From Limosilactobacillus portuensis (GTDB lineage Bacteria; Bacillota; Bacilli; Lactobacillales; Lactobacillaceae): a stretch of DNA of 64,000 nt. The stretch covers positions 1 through 64,000 of the forward strand of contig NZ_JABUXQ010000011.1 in assembly GCF_014838735.1 (NCBI RefSeq), in the 5' to 3' direction. Position 1 is the stretch's first letter; each line of letters starts with the position of its first letter. Position numbers and translations under genes: made by a program. The notes below the pieces were generated by a model. That model was given only the letters and a program-made list of their open reading frames with translations. It had not been told where the DNA came from and searched no databases. Positions 50,276 through 57,865 of the stretch are shown in pieces.

Positions 50276-50608
50276 CTAAAGGCCATTAGCAATACCCAGT
50301 AGAAGCTTTTTCAAGTAACGAGGGCTTAAATTTGTAGCAGTAATTGCTGTCAAGATTAAAAGTTCTTCTAACGAAAGCTTATTTTGATCACGAGCAATAA
50401 CTAGACTGTTAGCTTCATTCCCAGCTTCAGCATTTTTTAATATTGCAGACATCAAAATTCCCGCATCAACATACCCTTTAGAAAGCACGTAATTCTTACC
50501 GCCTTCAGCATGAGCTACTAAGAAATAGGCTTGAAAATCAAAATAGTCTAATTCATTTTGAACCCGTTTAATGGTTTTTTCGTTTTCTCGTGAAATGTTG
50601 TTATCCAT
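50276..50608 (-). CDS. Hypothetical helical protein
   Basis: 110 aa: NISRENEKTIKRVQNELDYF, LSLEELLILTAITATNLSPR. Stop lies 9 nt upstream of the ATG of the RHH gene at 50266. Unknown. Confidence 0.5.
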   Translation of the reverse strand: MDNNISRENEKTIKRVQNELDYFDFQAYFLVAHAEGGKNYVLSKGYVDAGILMSAILKNAEAGNEANSLVIARDQNKLSLEELLILTAITATNLSPRYLKKLLLGIANGL

Positions 50609-50622
50609 ACAAATACTTCTCC

Positions 50623-50886
50623 TTAAATTTTTGACTTAATCTCTTTCAATGGATAGTTAGCAACTAAATGACTTGCTAACCAAACAATCAATTCGTTGGT
50701 TGAGAAGAATGACTTGCATAACCTTTTAATGTATTCTTCGTGCCATTTACCCGCAGGATAGACATAAGCCCAATATAAGCAGTCGATTCGACTAGGATTA
50801 GCGTCTAGTTCAATCAGCCAGCCATTCTCTTGGTAGCTTTTTAAAATACTGCTGGCTTGTTCTAACGTTAATTTCTCTGTAATCAT
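50623..50886 (-). CDS. Hypothetical 87-aa protein
   Basis: From ATG 50886 (AAGGA upstream): MITEKLTLEQASSILKSYQE, ENGWLIELDANPSRIDCLYW. The longer frame back to 51030 would overlap the DUF771 gene and has no ribosome site. Phage-early-gene style; unknown. Confidence 0.5.
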   Translation of the reverse strand: MITEKLTLEQASSILKSYQENGWLIELDANPSRIDCLYWAYVYPAGKWHEEYIKRLCKSFFSTNELIVWLASHLVANYPLKEIKSKI

Positions 50887-50920
50887 AGGAATCATTCCTT
50901 TCTCTTTAGAATTACTAGCA

Positions 50921-51268
50921 TTATCGTCGCTTAGTGAAATCGAATGCCGTTTCATGACGGTCGAGCCATTCACAGAACTCCCGAGCCTTAAAATGCCAAG
51001 GACTGTTTTTGGCGGGTCCTTTTTGGACAATGCCTTCTTGCTTTAATCGTTCAATCTCGTTGCTATATCGAGGATTAGCAAGAATATTATCCAGAATCCA
51101 TTGACGATTAACACCAAGTTTTTCTTGAATATCTTTAATCGACCACATCTTTCCCATCAACGCCTGATCTTCTAAATCACGTAAAGTAGCTTTAGAAATC
51201 AAAATAACGTCTTCAGGGAATTGAACCTTGATCCCATTAGGTAGTTGCATTTCTTGAAATTCTTGCAT
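50921..51268 (-). CDS. DUF771-like phage/element protein
   Basis: 115 aa. MQEFQEMQLPNGIKVQFPED; then MWSIKDIQEKLGVNRQWILD and SPWHFKAREFCEWLDRHETA are DUF771 hallmarks (an HTH-type excisionase-like fold near integrase genes). The first 9 codons and their upstream region are duplicated at 52224. A plausible recombination-directionality factor. Confidence 0.75.
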   Translation of the reverse strand: MQEFQEMQLPNGIKVQFPEDVILISKATLRDLEDQALMGKMWSIKDIQEKLGVNRQWILDNILANPRYSNEIERLKQEGIVQKGPAKNSPWHFKAREFCEWLDRHETAFDFTKRR

Positions 51269-51423
51269 TAAGAATTCACCTCTTTCTTTTTCATATAGTC
51301 TTCTCGTATTAGACGTGAAATAAATCCTGAAATAGTTTCTCCGTTCTTTCTAGCCTCACTTTTTGAGTACTCTAGTAGGTACTCTGGAGGGCGGAATAGG
51401 AAAGGCTTCTTTGTTGTTTTCAT
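51268..51423 (-). CDS. Small RHH-like protein, 51 aa
   Basis: MKTTKKPFLFRPPEYLLEYS, KSEARKNGETISGFISRLIR. TAA overlaps the ATG of the next gene (TAATG), a coupled pair with the DUF771-like gene. Confidence 0.55.
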   Translation of the reverse strand: MKTTKKPFLFRPPEYLLEYSKSEARKNGETISGFISRLIREDYMKKKEVNS

Positions 51424-51576
51424 CTTCTCACCTAGATTCTATTTGATATCTCTTTATATCTTTATATCATATTAGTCTGAGCTCATCAATATCTCTTTGA
51501 TATCTAATTGTATCTTTGAATAAATGATATCAGATTGATATTATTTAACGTAAATAACTATTAGGAGTTGTATCTC

Positions 51577-51723
51577 ATGTCCGAAAATCAAGCTAATCCA
51601 TATCCTTTGAGAATAGATAAAAAGTTAATGAAGAAAATTAAGTCTTTAGCTCATGAACATGCTCGTTCAGTAAATAAAGAAATCGAATATGCTCTTAGGC
51701 TTTATGTTGGTAATCAAAAGTAA
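51577..51723 (+). CDS. Arc-like RHH protein, plus strand (pair 2)
   Basis: 48 aa from ATG 51577 (AGGAG upstream): NPYPLRIDKKLMKKIKSLAH, EHARSVNKEIEYALRLYV, the Arc pattern with RSVNKEIE. Convergent with 51695-51859 (29-nt overlap). Confidence 0.7.
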   Translation: MSENQANPYPLRIDKKLMKKIKSLAHEHARSVNKEIEYALRLYVGNQK

Positions 51724-51859
51724 GTTGCGATCTAATTTTTTCAGAAGGAGTTACACCAACAGTTTCAGCATCTCGTTTAATCTGATTGAATAGACTGATA
51801 GGAATACGTAATGTAACTTGCTTAATACTTTTTTTATTTTCAAGAAGTTTACTTTTCAC
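51695..51859 (-). CDS. RHH protein, minus strand (pair 2)
   Basis: 54 aa from GTG 51859 (AAAGAGGT 7 nt upstream): KKSIKQVTLRIPISLFNQIK, RDAETVGVTPSEKIRSQL. Starts 37 bp from the plus-strand gene at 51897, so this small gap should hold back-to-back promoters. Confidence 0.65.
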   Translation of the reverse strand: MKSKLLENKKSIKQVTLRIPISLFNQIKRDAETVGVTPSEKIRSQLTFDYQHKA

Positions 51860-51896
51860 AGAACATACCTCTTTCATATAACATGGAGTGATTTAT

Positions 51897-52079
51897 ATGG
51901 CATCCAAATTGCCAATGTTTGGACTAAGAGTGCCTGTTGATTTGATGAATAAGCTTAAATATATAGCTTCTTACAATGGACGCTCAGCTAACAAAGAAAT
52001 CGAACAGTTAATCATCAAACATGTTGAATCCTTTGAGAGTCATCATGGAACCATTGATACTGAGAAACATAATGATTAA
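51897..52079 (+). CDS. Arc-like RHH protein, plus strand (pair 3)
   Basis: 60 aa from ATG 51897 (GGAG 8 nt upstream): LPMFGLRVPVDLMNKLKYIA, SYNGRSANKEIEQLIIKHV. Convergent with 52015-52224 (65-nt overlap). Confidence 0.7.
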   Translation: MASKLPMFGLRVPVDLMNKLKYIASYNGRSANKEIEQLIIKHVESFESHHGTIDTEKHND

Positions 52080-52224
52080 ATAGTGAAACTGTAAAAGCAT
52101 TAATACTGATGCCTTGACGCTTTGCTTCCACTTCAATCTGTTTATAAAGATTAAGCGGTAAGCGAAGCGTTGTTTGTTTGCGATGTTTTCCATTAATCAA
52201 TTGCATTTCTTGAAATTCTTGCAT
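52015..52224 (-). CDS. RHH protein with grafted N-terminus, minus strand (pair 3)
   Basis: 69 aa. Residues 1-9 (MQEFQEMQL), ribosome site and upstream bases are a copy of the start of the gene at 51268; after that comes an RHH unit (KHRKQTTLRLPLNLYKQIEV, EAKRQGISINAFTVSLFNHY). A 5'-end transplant by recombination. Confidence 0.65.
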   Translation of the reverse strand: MQEFQEMQLINGKHRKQTTLRLPLNLYKQIEVEAKRQGISINAFTVSLFNHYVSQYQWFHDDSQRIQHV

Positions 52225-52317
52225 TAAGAATTCACCTCTTTAGTACCTGAATAAATTTGCTGACATTACTTTTTTCCAGTAAAATTACTTATTATATTGT
52301 TGAGAAAACTAAACAAA

Positions 52318-52533
52318 TTATTCAAAAAAATAATTAGATATTTCTTCAAGATTAATTCCTAAAACTGTAGCAATGCTGATCATATCCTTTTGTGTAAAAT
52401 CAACTTTACTATTTAGTTTGTCGCTTAAAGATCCTCTATCCATTCCGATCTTTGCGGCTAAAGCTTTTATTGTGTATCGTTGTTCTTTCATTTGTTTTCG
52501 CAATCGAACATAATGAAATTTAGTAATAACCAA
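52318..52533 (-). CDS. Cro-like Xre regulator
   Basis: 71 aa with HTH KALAAKIGMDRGSLSDKLNS (about 23-42). First gene of the leftward operon and divergent from the CI-like gene at 52673; the pair should form the element's lysogeny-type switch. Confidence 0.78.
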   Translation of the reverse strand: MVITKFHYVRLRKQMKEQRYTIKALAAKIGMDRGSLSDKLNSKVDFTQKDMISIATVLGINLEEISNYFFE

Positions 52534-52672
52534 AATATCACCTCACTTATATTGTTTAGTTGTTTAGTTTACTCAACATTAAAACTTTTGAGTAGTTTTG
52601 TCAACATTTTTTGTAGAGAAAGATCCACAAAAAAGAAAATGTGATAAACTAGTACCAAGGAGTGAGTAATTA
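52534..52672. promoter_or_regulatory. Divergent promoter-operator region
   Basis: 139 bp between the Cro-like and CI-like genes, with TTTAGTTGTTTAG direct repeats and TTTTGAGTAG / GTCAACATT elements that are likely operator half-sites. Ribosome site AAGGAGTG before 52673. Exact promoters not assigned. Confidence 0.5.
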
Positions 52673-53062
52673 ATGGCTACCTTTCAATCAAGACTCAATC
52701 AAGCCCTAAAAGATTCCGGACTTTCCCAATCAGAATTAGGCAGACGTTCTCATATTGACCGCTCAGTCATCAGTGGATACATTCATGGTAAATATGAAGC
52801 AAAGCAAACCAATTTATATAATTTAGCAAAAGTTCTTAATGTTGACGAAGGATGGCTAATGGGTGTTAGCTCAAAAAAAGAACGACAACATAAGATGAAT
52901 TCTGATGAAAATGGTTCTGTAAAATTTGATAACCTAAGTGATGAAGATTTAGATAGACTTATCAATGGTATGCGTTCCTTTGAGGGACGTGATATTTCAG
53001 AAGCACAAAGAGCTGCATTGAGAGCCTCCATGAAAGGTATATTAAAAGGCATGGATAATTAA
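52673..53062 (+). CDS. CI-like Xre repressor
   Basis: 129 aa; HTH at SGLSQSELGRRSHIDRSVIS (about 15-34), then GYIHGKYEAKQTNLYNLAKV and VDEGWLMGV. Lacks a peptidase-type C-terminal domain; the following ImmA/IrrE-like gene probably cleaves it to induce the element, as in ICEBs1-like systems. Confidence 0.82.
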   Translation: MATFQSRLNQALKDSGLSQSELGRRSHIDRSVISGYIHGKYEAKQTNLYNLAKVLNVDEGWLMGVSSKKERQHKMNSDENGSVKFDNLSDEDLDRLINGMRSFEGRDISEAQRAALRASMKGILKGMDN

Positions 53063-53083
53063 AACCAATAAGGCGGTGATTGT

Positions 53084-53563
53084 ATGTATAATGCTCAAAT
53101 GAATGACGTAGTCGATTGGCTACTTGGAGTTTGCAAGAAATTAAATATAAAGGTCATGGTTTCGCCTTCATGGCTCAACGATTGGCCTTCTCGTTCCCTT
53201 GCTAGTCTTAAACTTATTTATTACAATCCAAACTGGAATCCACGTTATGAATTACCAATATCACTTGCTCATGAAATGGGCCATGTAATTACTAAATCAC
53301 CGGATTATAATCAACTTAACGCTGAAGCATTTAATCTTAAGATTGAAAATGCTGCTGATGTAATTGCTATTCAGTTAATATTAAAGTATATTAATCTTCA
53401 TGATTTACGTTTTGAAACGGAAATGCAACTGGCCGAAACGTTTGCTATTCCTGATTACATGCTTCATGACTTAGACTTAGTAGTAAAGCATCAAGCACAA
53501 ATAAACCTGTTACCTAACTCGACCAAGCTCTATAATGACGGCCGTTTTTCTTTAAGTTTCTAA
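53084..53563 (+). CDS. ImmA/IrrE-family metallopeptidase
   Basis: 159 aa with HExxH zinc motif (PISLAHEMGHVITKSP) near residue 65 and a third ligand region (ENAADVIAIQLIL). 22 nt after the repressor gene, so one operon. Predicted to inactivate the repressor on DNA damage. Confidence 0.88.
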   Translation: MYNAQMNDVVDWLLGVCKKLNIKVMVSPSWLNDWPSRSLASLKLIYYNPNWNPRYELPISLAHEMGHVITKSPDYNQLNAEAFNLKIENAADVIAIQLILKYINLHDLRFETEMQLAETFAIPDYMLHDLDLVVKHQAQINLLPNSTKLYNDGRFSLSF

Positions 53564-53594
53564 CCGAACGTATGTTTATTGAGGAGGTAATTAA

Positions 53595-54704
53595 ATGTCA
53601 ATTAAACAATTAAAATCCGGCAAATGGCAAGTAACAGTTACCTGGTATGACAGTTCCAAAAAAAGGCACTTCAAACGTAAATCATTCCGTCTTAAGACAG
53701 AAGCTTTACAATATGAAGCGCAGATGCAAATTGATAAATCTAAGAACATGTTGTCAACGAGGGGAAATGAACCATTCCCAGATTACTTTTGGAAATGGTT
53801 TGAAACGTATAAGGAAGCTAATGTAGCTGATCGTACCTATAACACATATTTGAACGCTTGTCATAATCTAAAGAAATACTTAGATGGTGTCCCAATAGCC
53901 CAAATGGATCGTCGATTATACCGTAAATTCATTGCGGACTTCGGTAAATCCCATGCTAAATCGACAGTTAGAAAATACAACACCCTGTACCACGCTTGTA
54001 TTAAAGATGCAATCTATGATGGCGACGTTAAAAGAGATTTTATCAGAAATACTGATATTGTTTATGACGCATCACGTACAAAGCACATCGAGTATCTAAA
54101 TATTAAAGAAATGCAACACTTAACTGATTACTTGGAGAATTCATTGAATCCACGTTATACGTCTAAGTACATGATTATAACTGCATTATTTACCGGTGCT
54201 CGTCTTGGAGAAATTCAAGGCTTGAAATGGAAAGATATAGATTTTGCTCACCATACCATCACGATCAATCGTGCCTGGTTAGAAACAAAGAATATTTTTA
54301 AATCAACTAAAAATGAATCCTCAAAACGAATTATCCGGGTTAATGAAAAGCTTTTAAGAATTTTAAGTCAACTAAAAAAAGAGAATACTCAACCCGAAGA
54401 TCAAGTATTCCTCCAACAATTTAATACCATTCCCTCATCATCAGCAGTTAATAAAGTCTTACGCAAGGTATTAAAAGAATTAAATATTAAGAAAAAAGGA
54501 TTCCACTTTCACAGCTTACGCCATACTCATGTAGCATTCTTACTCGCCCATCATATCGATCTATATATTATTGCTAAACGGCTCGGTCACGCTGATATAA
54601 CAACCACTAGTAAGGTCTACTCATACTTAATCGACGAGTATCGAGTTCGTTCCGATGATGAAATTGAAAAAATCCTAAATAACGTTGATTCAGAATCTAA
54701 ATAA
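53595..54704 (+). CDS. int: Tyrosine recombinase / integrase
   Basis: 369 aa. N-terminal arm-binding domain (KQLKSGKWQVTVTWYDSSKK, residues 3-40), core-binding SAM-like domain (about 60-155), catalytic domain with R203 (TGARLGEI), H306-x-x-R309 (HSLRHT), H332 (RLGHADI) and Y342. All five catalytic positions visible. AGGAGG before the ATG. Phage/ICE-type; the attachment site was not identified. Confidence 0.93.
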   Translation: MSIKQLKSGKWQVTVTWYDSSKKRHFKRKSFRLKTEALQYEAQMQIDKSKNMLSTRGNEPFPDYFWKWFETYKEANVADRTYNTYLNACHNLKKYLDGVPIAQMDRRLYRKFIADFGKSHAKSTVRKYNTLYHACIKDAIYDGDVKRDFIRNTDIVYDASRTKHIEYLNIKEMQHLTDYLENSLNPRYTSKYMIITALFTGARLGEIQGLKWKDIDFAHHTITINRAWLETKNIFKSTKNESSKRIIRVNEKLLRILSQLKKENTQPEDQVFLQQFNTIPSSSAVNKVLRKVLKELNIKKKGFHFHSLRHTHVAFLLAHHIDLYIIAKRLGHADITTTSKVYSYLIDEYRVRSDDEIEKILNNVDSESK

Positions 54705-54714
54705 GGAGCAACCT

Positions 54715-55080
54715 ATGAATAACATTCAGTTAAATCGACTAATTAATGAAACTAACACTAAAATTAAACACTATTATGAACACTATTCTTCTGCCATTAA
54801 CTTATGGGTTACCAAGTCTGTAATTGATCCGCACTATGTTATCTGTGTAGAACTTGTTCATGATTTTGGTGGTGCAATTACTTCTTTTGAAATTTTATCC
54901 AGAGATACTAATGAACTAGATCCCGAAGAGTTTTTAAAGGTTATTAACCAACTTCATCAGTCATGGCCACATATGCCAATTCTTTTTCATGATTTTCCCA
55001 AAAAGGTAATTAATAGCTTGCGAGACAAGTTTGGCAGCTTCATCATTAGAGATGATGTTGTAATTAATAAGAACTACTAA
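54715..55080 (+). CDS. Hypothetical integrase-linked protein, paralog 1
   Basis: 121 aa from ATG 54715 (AAGGAG upstream). Related to 57307-57672: shared C-terminus MPILFHDFPKKVINSLRDKF, GSFIIRDDVV. 10 nt after the integrase stop. Unknown function. Confidence 0.55.
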   Translation: MNNIQLNRLINETNTKIKHYYEHYSSAINLWVTKSVIDPHYVICVELVHDFGGAITSFEILSRDTNELDPEEFLKVINQLHQSWPHMPILFHDFPKKVINSLRDKFGSFIIRDDVVINKNY

Positions 55081-55152
55081 CTAATGCACAACAACCAACA
55101 ATTGTAAATCACATATTTGTATGATATTATAATTATGTGTTAAGTATTGATT

Positions 55153-55187
55153 GACAGGGAGCATCACCGATGTTCCCTGTTTTTTTG
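55153..55187 (+). terminator. Terminator of the integrase operon
   Basis: ACAGGGAGCATC ACC GATGTTCCCTGT (one G-U pair) followed by seven T. Confidence 0.85.
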
Positions 55188-55287
55188 TATTATCCATAGT
55201 TCTAAATTGCTAGGTTAGAATTATTTAATGTAATTCGCAATTACTAAAAAAACATATTATATTATGCAGGGTCAAGTCCAAAATGTT

Positions 55288-55513
55288 GGTGTAAATTAAA
55301 TTCCGCGAATTTATCATTTCACAAGCTTAAGCATACCGGCTTCTTCTAAATTGTCATCTTTTTCAATCCCGTGGTAAACGGTCATGTTTAAGTACCGTGG
55401 ACTAGCAGCCCATTTTTCATTCTGTTCAATCAGTAGTGCTCCCATTAGTCGCAAGACGCTTAGATCATTCGGGAATATTCAGATTTCACAAAGTCCTATT
55501 TAGAATTTACACC
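55288..55513 (-). mobile_element. Internally deleted IS256-family element
   Basis: Ends GGTGTAAATT and AATTTACACC form terminal inverted repeats. Between them the minus strand codes IFPNDLSVLRLMGALLIEQ, NEKWAASPRYLNM and GMLKLVK stop, the C-terminus of an IS256-like transposase; the rest is gone. Non-autonomous; could be mobilised by a full copy. Confidence 0.72.
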
Positions 55514-55732
55514 AATTATACGGACATAACCACGAAATAATTACTCAAAAAAGAGAACAAGGACAGCCGTCTAACGCTGAAAGCAATTCATAAATTAATA
55601 TCATTAAGACTGAGTATCAAGCATTTACTAATGAAAAATGGAGCTTTTTTAAATATAAAAGCAGTTCACCTCCTACTTATTCTTTTCAGTTATTATATAT
55701 AATTGAAACTAACTTTTTAGGAGGATATTTCA
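55514..55732. other. Intergenic stretch with degenerate tail repeat
   Basis: At 55583-55620 the pattern TTCATAAATTAATATCATTA, AGACTGAG resembles the tail repeat of the R-M cassettes (4212, 7841, 10726). No gene seen. Confidence 0.4.
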
Positions 55733-56113
55733 ATAAAATTTACTATTGCTTCTTGGATCATGTTTACCCTAATTTTGGTATTTATGTGTTATTCATATGT
55801 AGACGTTAAAAATAATTTACACAGATTAAAAGTGGAAAAGGTAAAGCAGTTATATAAGGTTTCTTCCAAATACAAGAGATTATATATTTTATCCATGGTA
55901 ATTCAGATTGTAATGCCATTAATAATTCTCACCTTTTTCGGTCTTATATATTTTGGTATAGTTAATCATCATGCCATTTTGAATCTGAATCATAATCAAA
56001 TGCAATCTATAATTATTATTAGTTTATTTACATTGATTGGCATAGTTCTCGGCTTAGCAGCAGAATTGTCGGGTCTATTAGAGAACTTAGCAAGTCAAAA
56101 AGAAAATAATTGA
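55733..56113 (+). CDS. Membrane protein with apparent ATA start
   Basis: Up to 126 aa. A strong AGGAGG (55719-55724) lies 8 nt before ATA at 55733, in frame with KFTIASWIMFTLILVFMCYSY; the first ATG (55760) has no ribosome site. Helices: FTLILVFMCYSY, LSMVIQIVMPLIILTFFGLIYFG, IIIISLFTLIGIVLGLAAELSG. Either ATA starts translation or an ATG was lost by mutation. Unknown function. Confidence 0.5.
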   Translation: MKFTIASWIMFTLILVFMCYSYVDVKNNLHRLKVEKVKQLYKVSSKYKRLYILSMVIQIVMPLIILTFFGLIYFGIVNHHAILNLNHNQMQSIIIISLFTLIGIVLGLAAELSGLLENLASQKENN

Positions 56114-56126
56114 TAGTCAAAATACA

Positions 56127-56172
56127 ATATACCTCGCTATGGTTCGGTGAAACCTTAGCGGGGTATTTTTTA
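56127..56172 (+). terminator. Terminator
   Basis: ATACCTCGCTA ... TAGCGGGGTAT (one G-U) followed by TTTTTT. Confidence 0.8.
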
Positions 56173-56367
56173 ACTATGGATGAATTGAAAATAGTTAATA
56201 ATGATTTACTGCTTTGATTGCGAACAAATATTCGATATGATACCGTATAAGTAAAGACAAAACACAATTATTATCAGTGAAGCAGATAGGCTTCTCATTG
56301 AATTTCTCTAGGTAGTTCTTTTAGTCATATAAGCTTACTGGAAATGAATAATATTGGAGGTATAGGT

Positions 56368-56823
56368 ATGTATTATCGTTTGAGAAATAGGATTACTGGA
56401 AAATACTTTTGCCAGGTAGCAGATCAAATTGATGAAGCAAAACAAGAAGATTCCATAATATACACAGAAAAAGTAGCAAAGAAAATACTCGCTCAAGCCA
56501 ACCAAACCGGTGCAATATTTACATTAAGTAAAAAGGATTTTGACGAAATTAAGGATACCGATGACATGGATAAAGTCGTCAAGTCATTTCCGGGATATGA
56601 GCTTGAAAAAGTTGATTTACTTACTACACCGATTCCTTCAATATTTGAACGGAAAATAAAAGAAAATGCCCGCGCTAAATCAATTTCGTATACTCAGAGT
56701 CACTTAGAAATGATGAGAGGCGTAGTTGATTTTTGGAGTCAATGGGCGCTCTATATTCCATTTCACGATCCGGATTATCCTAAAGTCGATAATCCATTTG
56801 CTGATGACGATGAAAACAAATGA
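56368..56823 (+). CDS. Hypothetical 151-aa protein
   Basis: From ATG 56368 (GGAGG 7 nt upstream): MYYRLRNRITGKYFCQVADQ, IYTEKVAKKILAQANQTGAI, ends NPFADDDENK. Small soluble alpha/beta protein, stand-alone unit. Not recognised. Confidence 0.5.
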   Translation: MYYRLRNRITGKYFCQVADQIDEAKQEDSIIYTEKVAKKILAQANQTGAIFTLSKKDFDEIKDTDDMDKVVKSFPGYELEKVDLLTTPIPSIFERKIKENARAKSISYTQSHLEMMRGVVDFWSQWALYIPFHDPDYPKVDNPFADDDENK

Positions 56824-56984
56824 TGAGAGGGAGTTAGTTACTATTTATGGTGTCATTAAAATAAAAATTTTAAGGACAGGTTGATATAGAACAACACTTC
56901 TCCCCTAGTACCACTATTGTCAGAAATATATCACTAACCCATCACAGACATATCAATTAGCTGTCATCACAATTTAGTTCATGG

Positions 56985-57103
56985 TATAATATAAGTACAT
57001 AAAAAGCAGGCCCGTTAAAAAGACGGTGGCCTGGTTACAGTTTATCTAATAAAAGATCGTCCGCAAACCTGCCAAAGTTATACGAGGACGGTCTTTTATT
57101 TTT
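56985..57103 (+). ncRNA. Antisense antitoxin RNA of a type I toxin locus
   Basis: Plus promoter: CTGTCA, 18 nt, TATAAT (56985-56990). The RNA would begin about 56998, run through AAAGCAGGCCCGTTAAAAAGA, GGTGGCC and end in the hairpin AAAAGATCGTCC (57051) / GGACGGTCTTTT (57087), antisense to the 3' part of the toxin mRNA. The 5' segment GCAGGC..GACGGTGGCC is also the 5' end of the toxin mRNA, as in convergent Fst/par-type systems. Confidence 0.72.
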
Positions 57104-57188
57104 AACAAAATGTAAAAATAAAGGTTAGCAGTGCAACCACGAAGGTCGCAAAAGCCAACATTAACATAAGTGCTTGGTAGGCGCTCAT
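57102..57188 (-). CDS. Holin-like type I toxin peptide
   Basis: 28 aa: MSAYQALMLMLAFATFVV, ALLTFIFTFC; one membrane helix, the pattern of 'putative holin-like toxin' peptides. An upstream GGAGG starts a short overlapping leader (MNFTIKKGLS, 57250 region), and AAAGGG lies 10 nt before this ATG. Toxicity would come from membrane insertion; synthesis is kept down by the convergent antisense RNA. Confidence 0.75.
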   Translation of the reverse strand: MSAYQALMLMLAFATFVVALLTFIFTFC

Positions 57189-57245
57189 GTGCCGATAACC
57201 CTTTCTTAATGGTGAAATTCATAGGAACCACCTCCAAAACGATGT

Positions 57246-57284
57246 CGGCCACCGTCCTTAAAACTTGCCTGCTTCGATATTATA
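57246..57284 (-). promoter_or_regulatory. Toxin mRNA promoter and shared 5' repeat
   Basis: TATAAT at 57284-57279 on the minus strand, transcript start near 57272, followed by GAAGCAGGCAAGTTTTAAGG and ACGGTGGCC, the same 5' element as the antisense RNA. It lies at the 5' end of the divergent gene 57307. Confidence 0.6.
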
Positions 57285-57306
57285 TCATGATTTGCGGAGG
57301 TGCATT

Positions 57307-57672
57307 ATGCCCATTCCACAACAACGACATGTGAAATTGGCCATTAAGCATGGTAATGATGTTATGAAAGAGTTTAAGCAGCACTCTACCGGAAAGCTTA
57401 ATTTGTGGGTCTCTATTACTGATCTAAGCCAAAAATATAACATTACTGTTGAGGCACAAAGTAGAGTTAAACCGGGTATTAACACCGCCATTGTAGGACA
57501 ACTCCCCTTCTCTGCATTCAAATATGATGATTTTGTTGAGGTGTTTATGGCCCTTCAAGACGAATGGGATGTTCCCATATTAACCCACGCCTTCCCTAAA
57601 GATAAACTGTTCAGTCTGCGCCAAAAGTATGGTAGCAAAATTATCAGGGACGATATTGTAAGAAAGAGCTAA
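57307..57672 (+). CDS. Hypothetical protein, paralog 2 of the integrase-linked gene
   Basis: 121 aa from ATG 57307 (GGAGGTG 4 nt upstream). Shares VPILTHAFPKDKLFSLRQKY, GSKIIRDDIV with the protein at 54715. Function unknown. Confidence 0.5.
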   Translation: MPIPQQRHVKLAIKHGNDVMKEFKQHSTGKLNLWVSITDLSQKYNITVEAQSRVKPGINTAIVGQLPFSAFKYDDFVEVFMALQDEWDVPILTHAFPKDKLFSLRQKYGSKIIRDDIVRKS

Positions 57673-57812
57673 CGGAAAATGCTATAACGAGTTGTTTGGG
57701 ATACTCCAGATGCAGGTGTTCTAAGCGACCTCTCTTCCCACAAGTTAGAGTGTGACGGATAACACTGGCCTTATCCTTTTAGAGGAGTATGGGACCTTTT
57801 ATTTTGTGGTAC
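57673..57812. other. Short unexplained stretch
   Basis: Less AT-rich than its surroundings, no ORF or tRNA; segments GTGTTCTAAGCGACC and AGAGTGTGACGG do not match anything I recognise. Possible RNA remnant. Confidence 0.2.
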
Positions 57813-57845
57813 AAAAAAGAGCCTAATCTATTAAATTGAGCTCTA
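57812..57845 (-). terminator. Terminator of the amidase gene
   Basis: GAGCTCAA ... AGGCTC followed by TTTTTTGT on the minus strand; short stem. Confidence 0.55.
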
Positions 57846-57865
57846 GGGAGATATTTGTTTTGTTG

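Noticed and set aside
57046-57252. 68-codon minus-strand ORF beginning MNFTIKK
   Set aside because: Has a good ribosome site but its later part is only the toxin mRNA terminator read in another frame; likely a leader for the 28-aa toxin.
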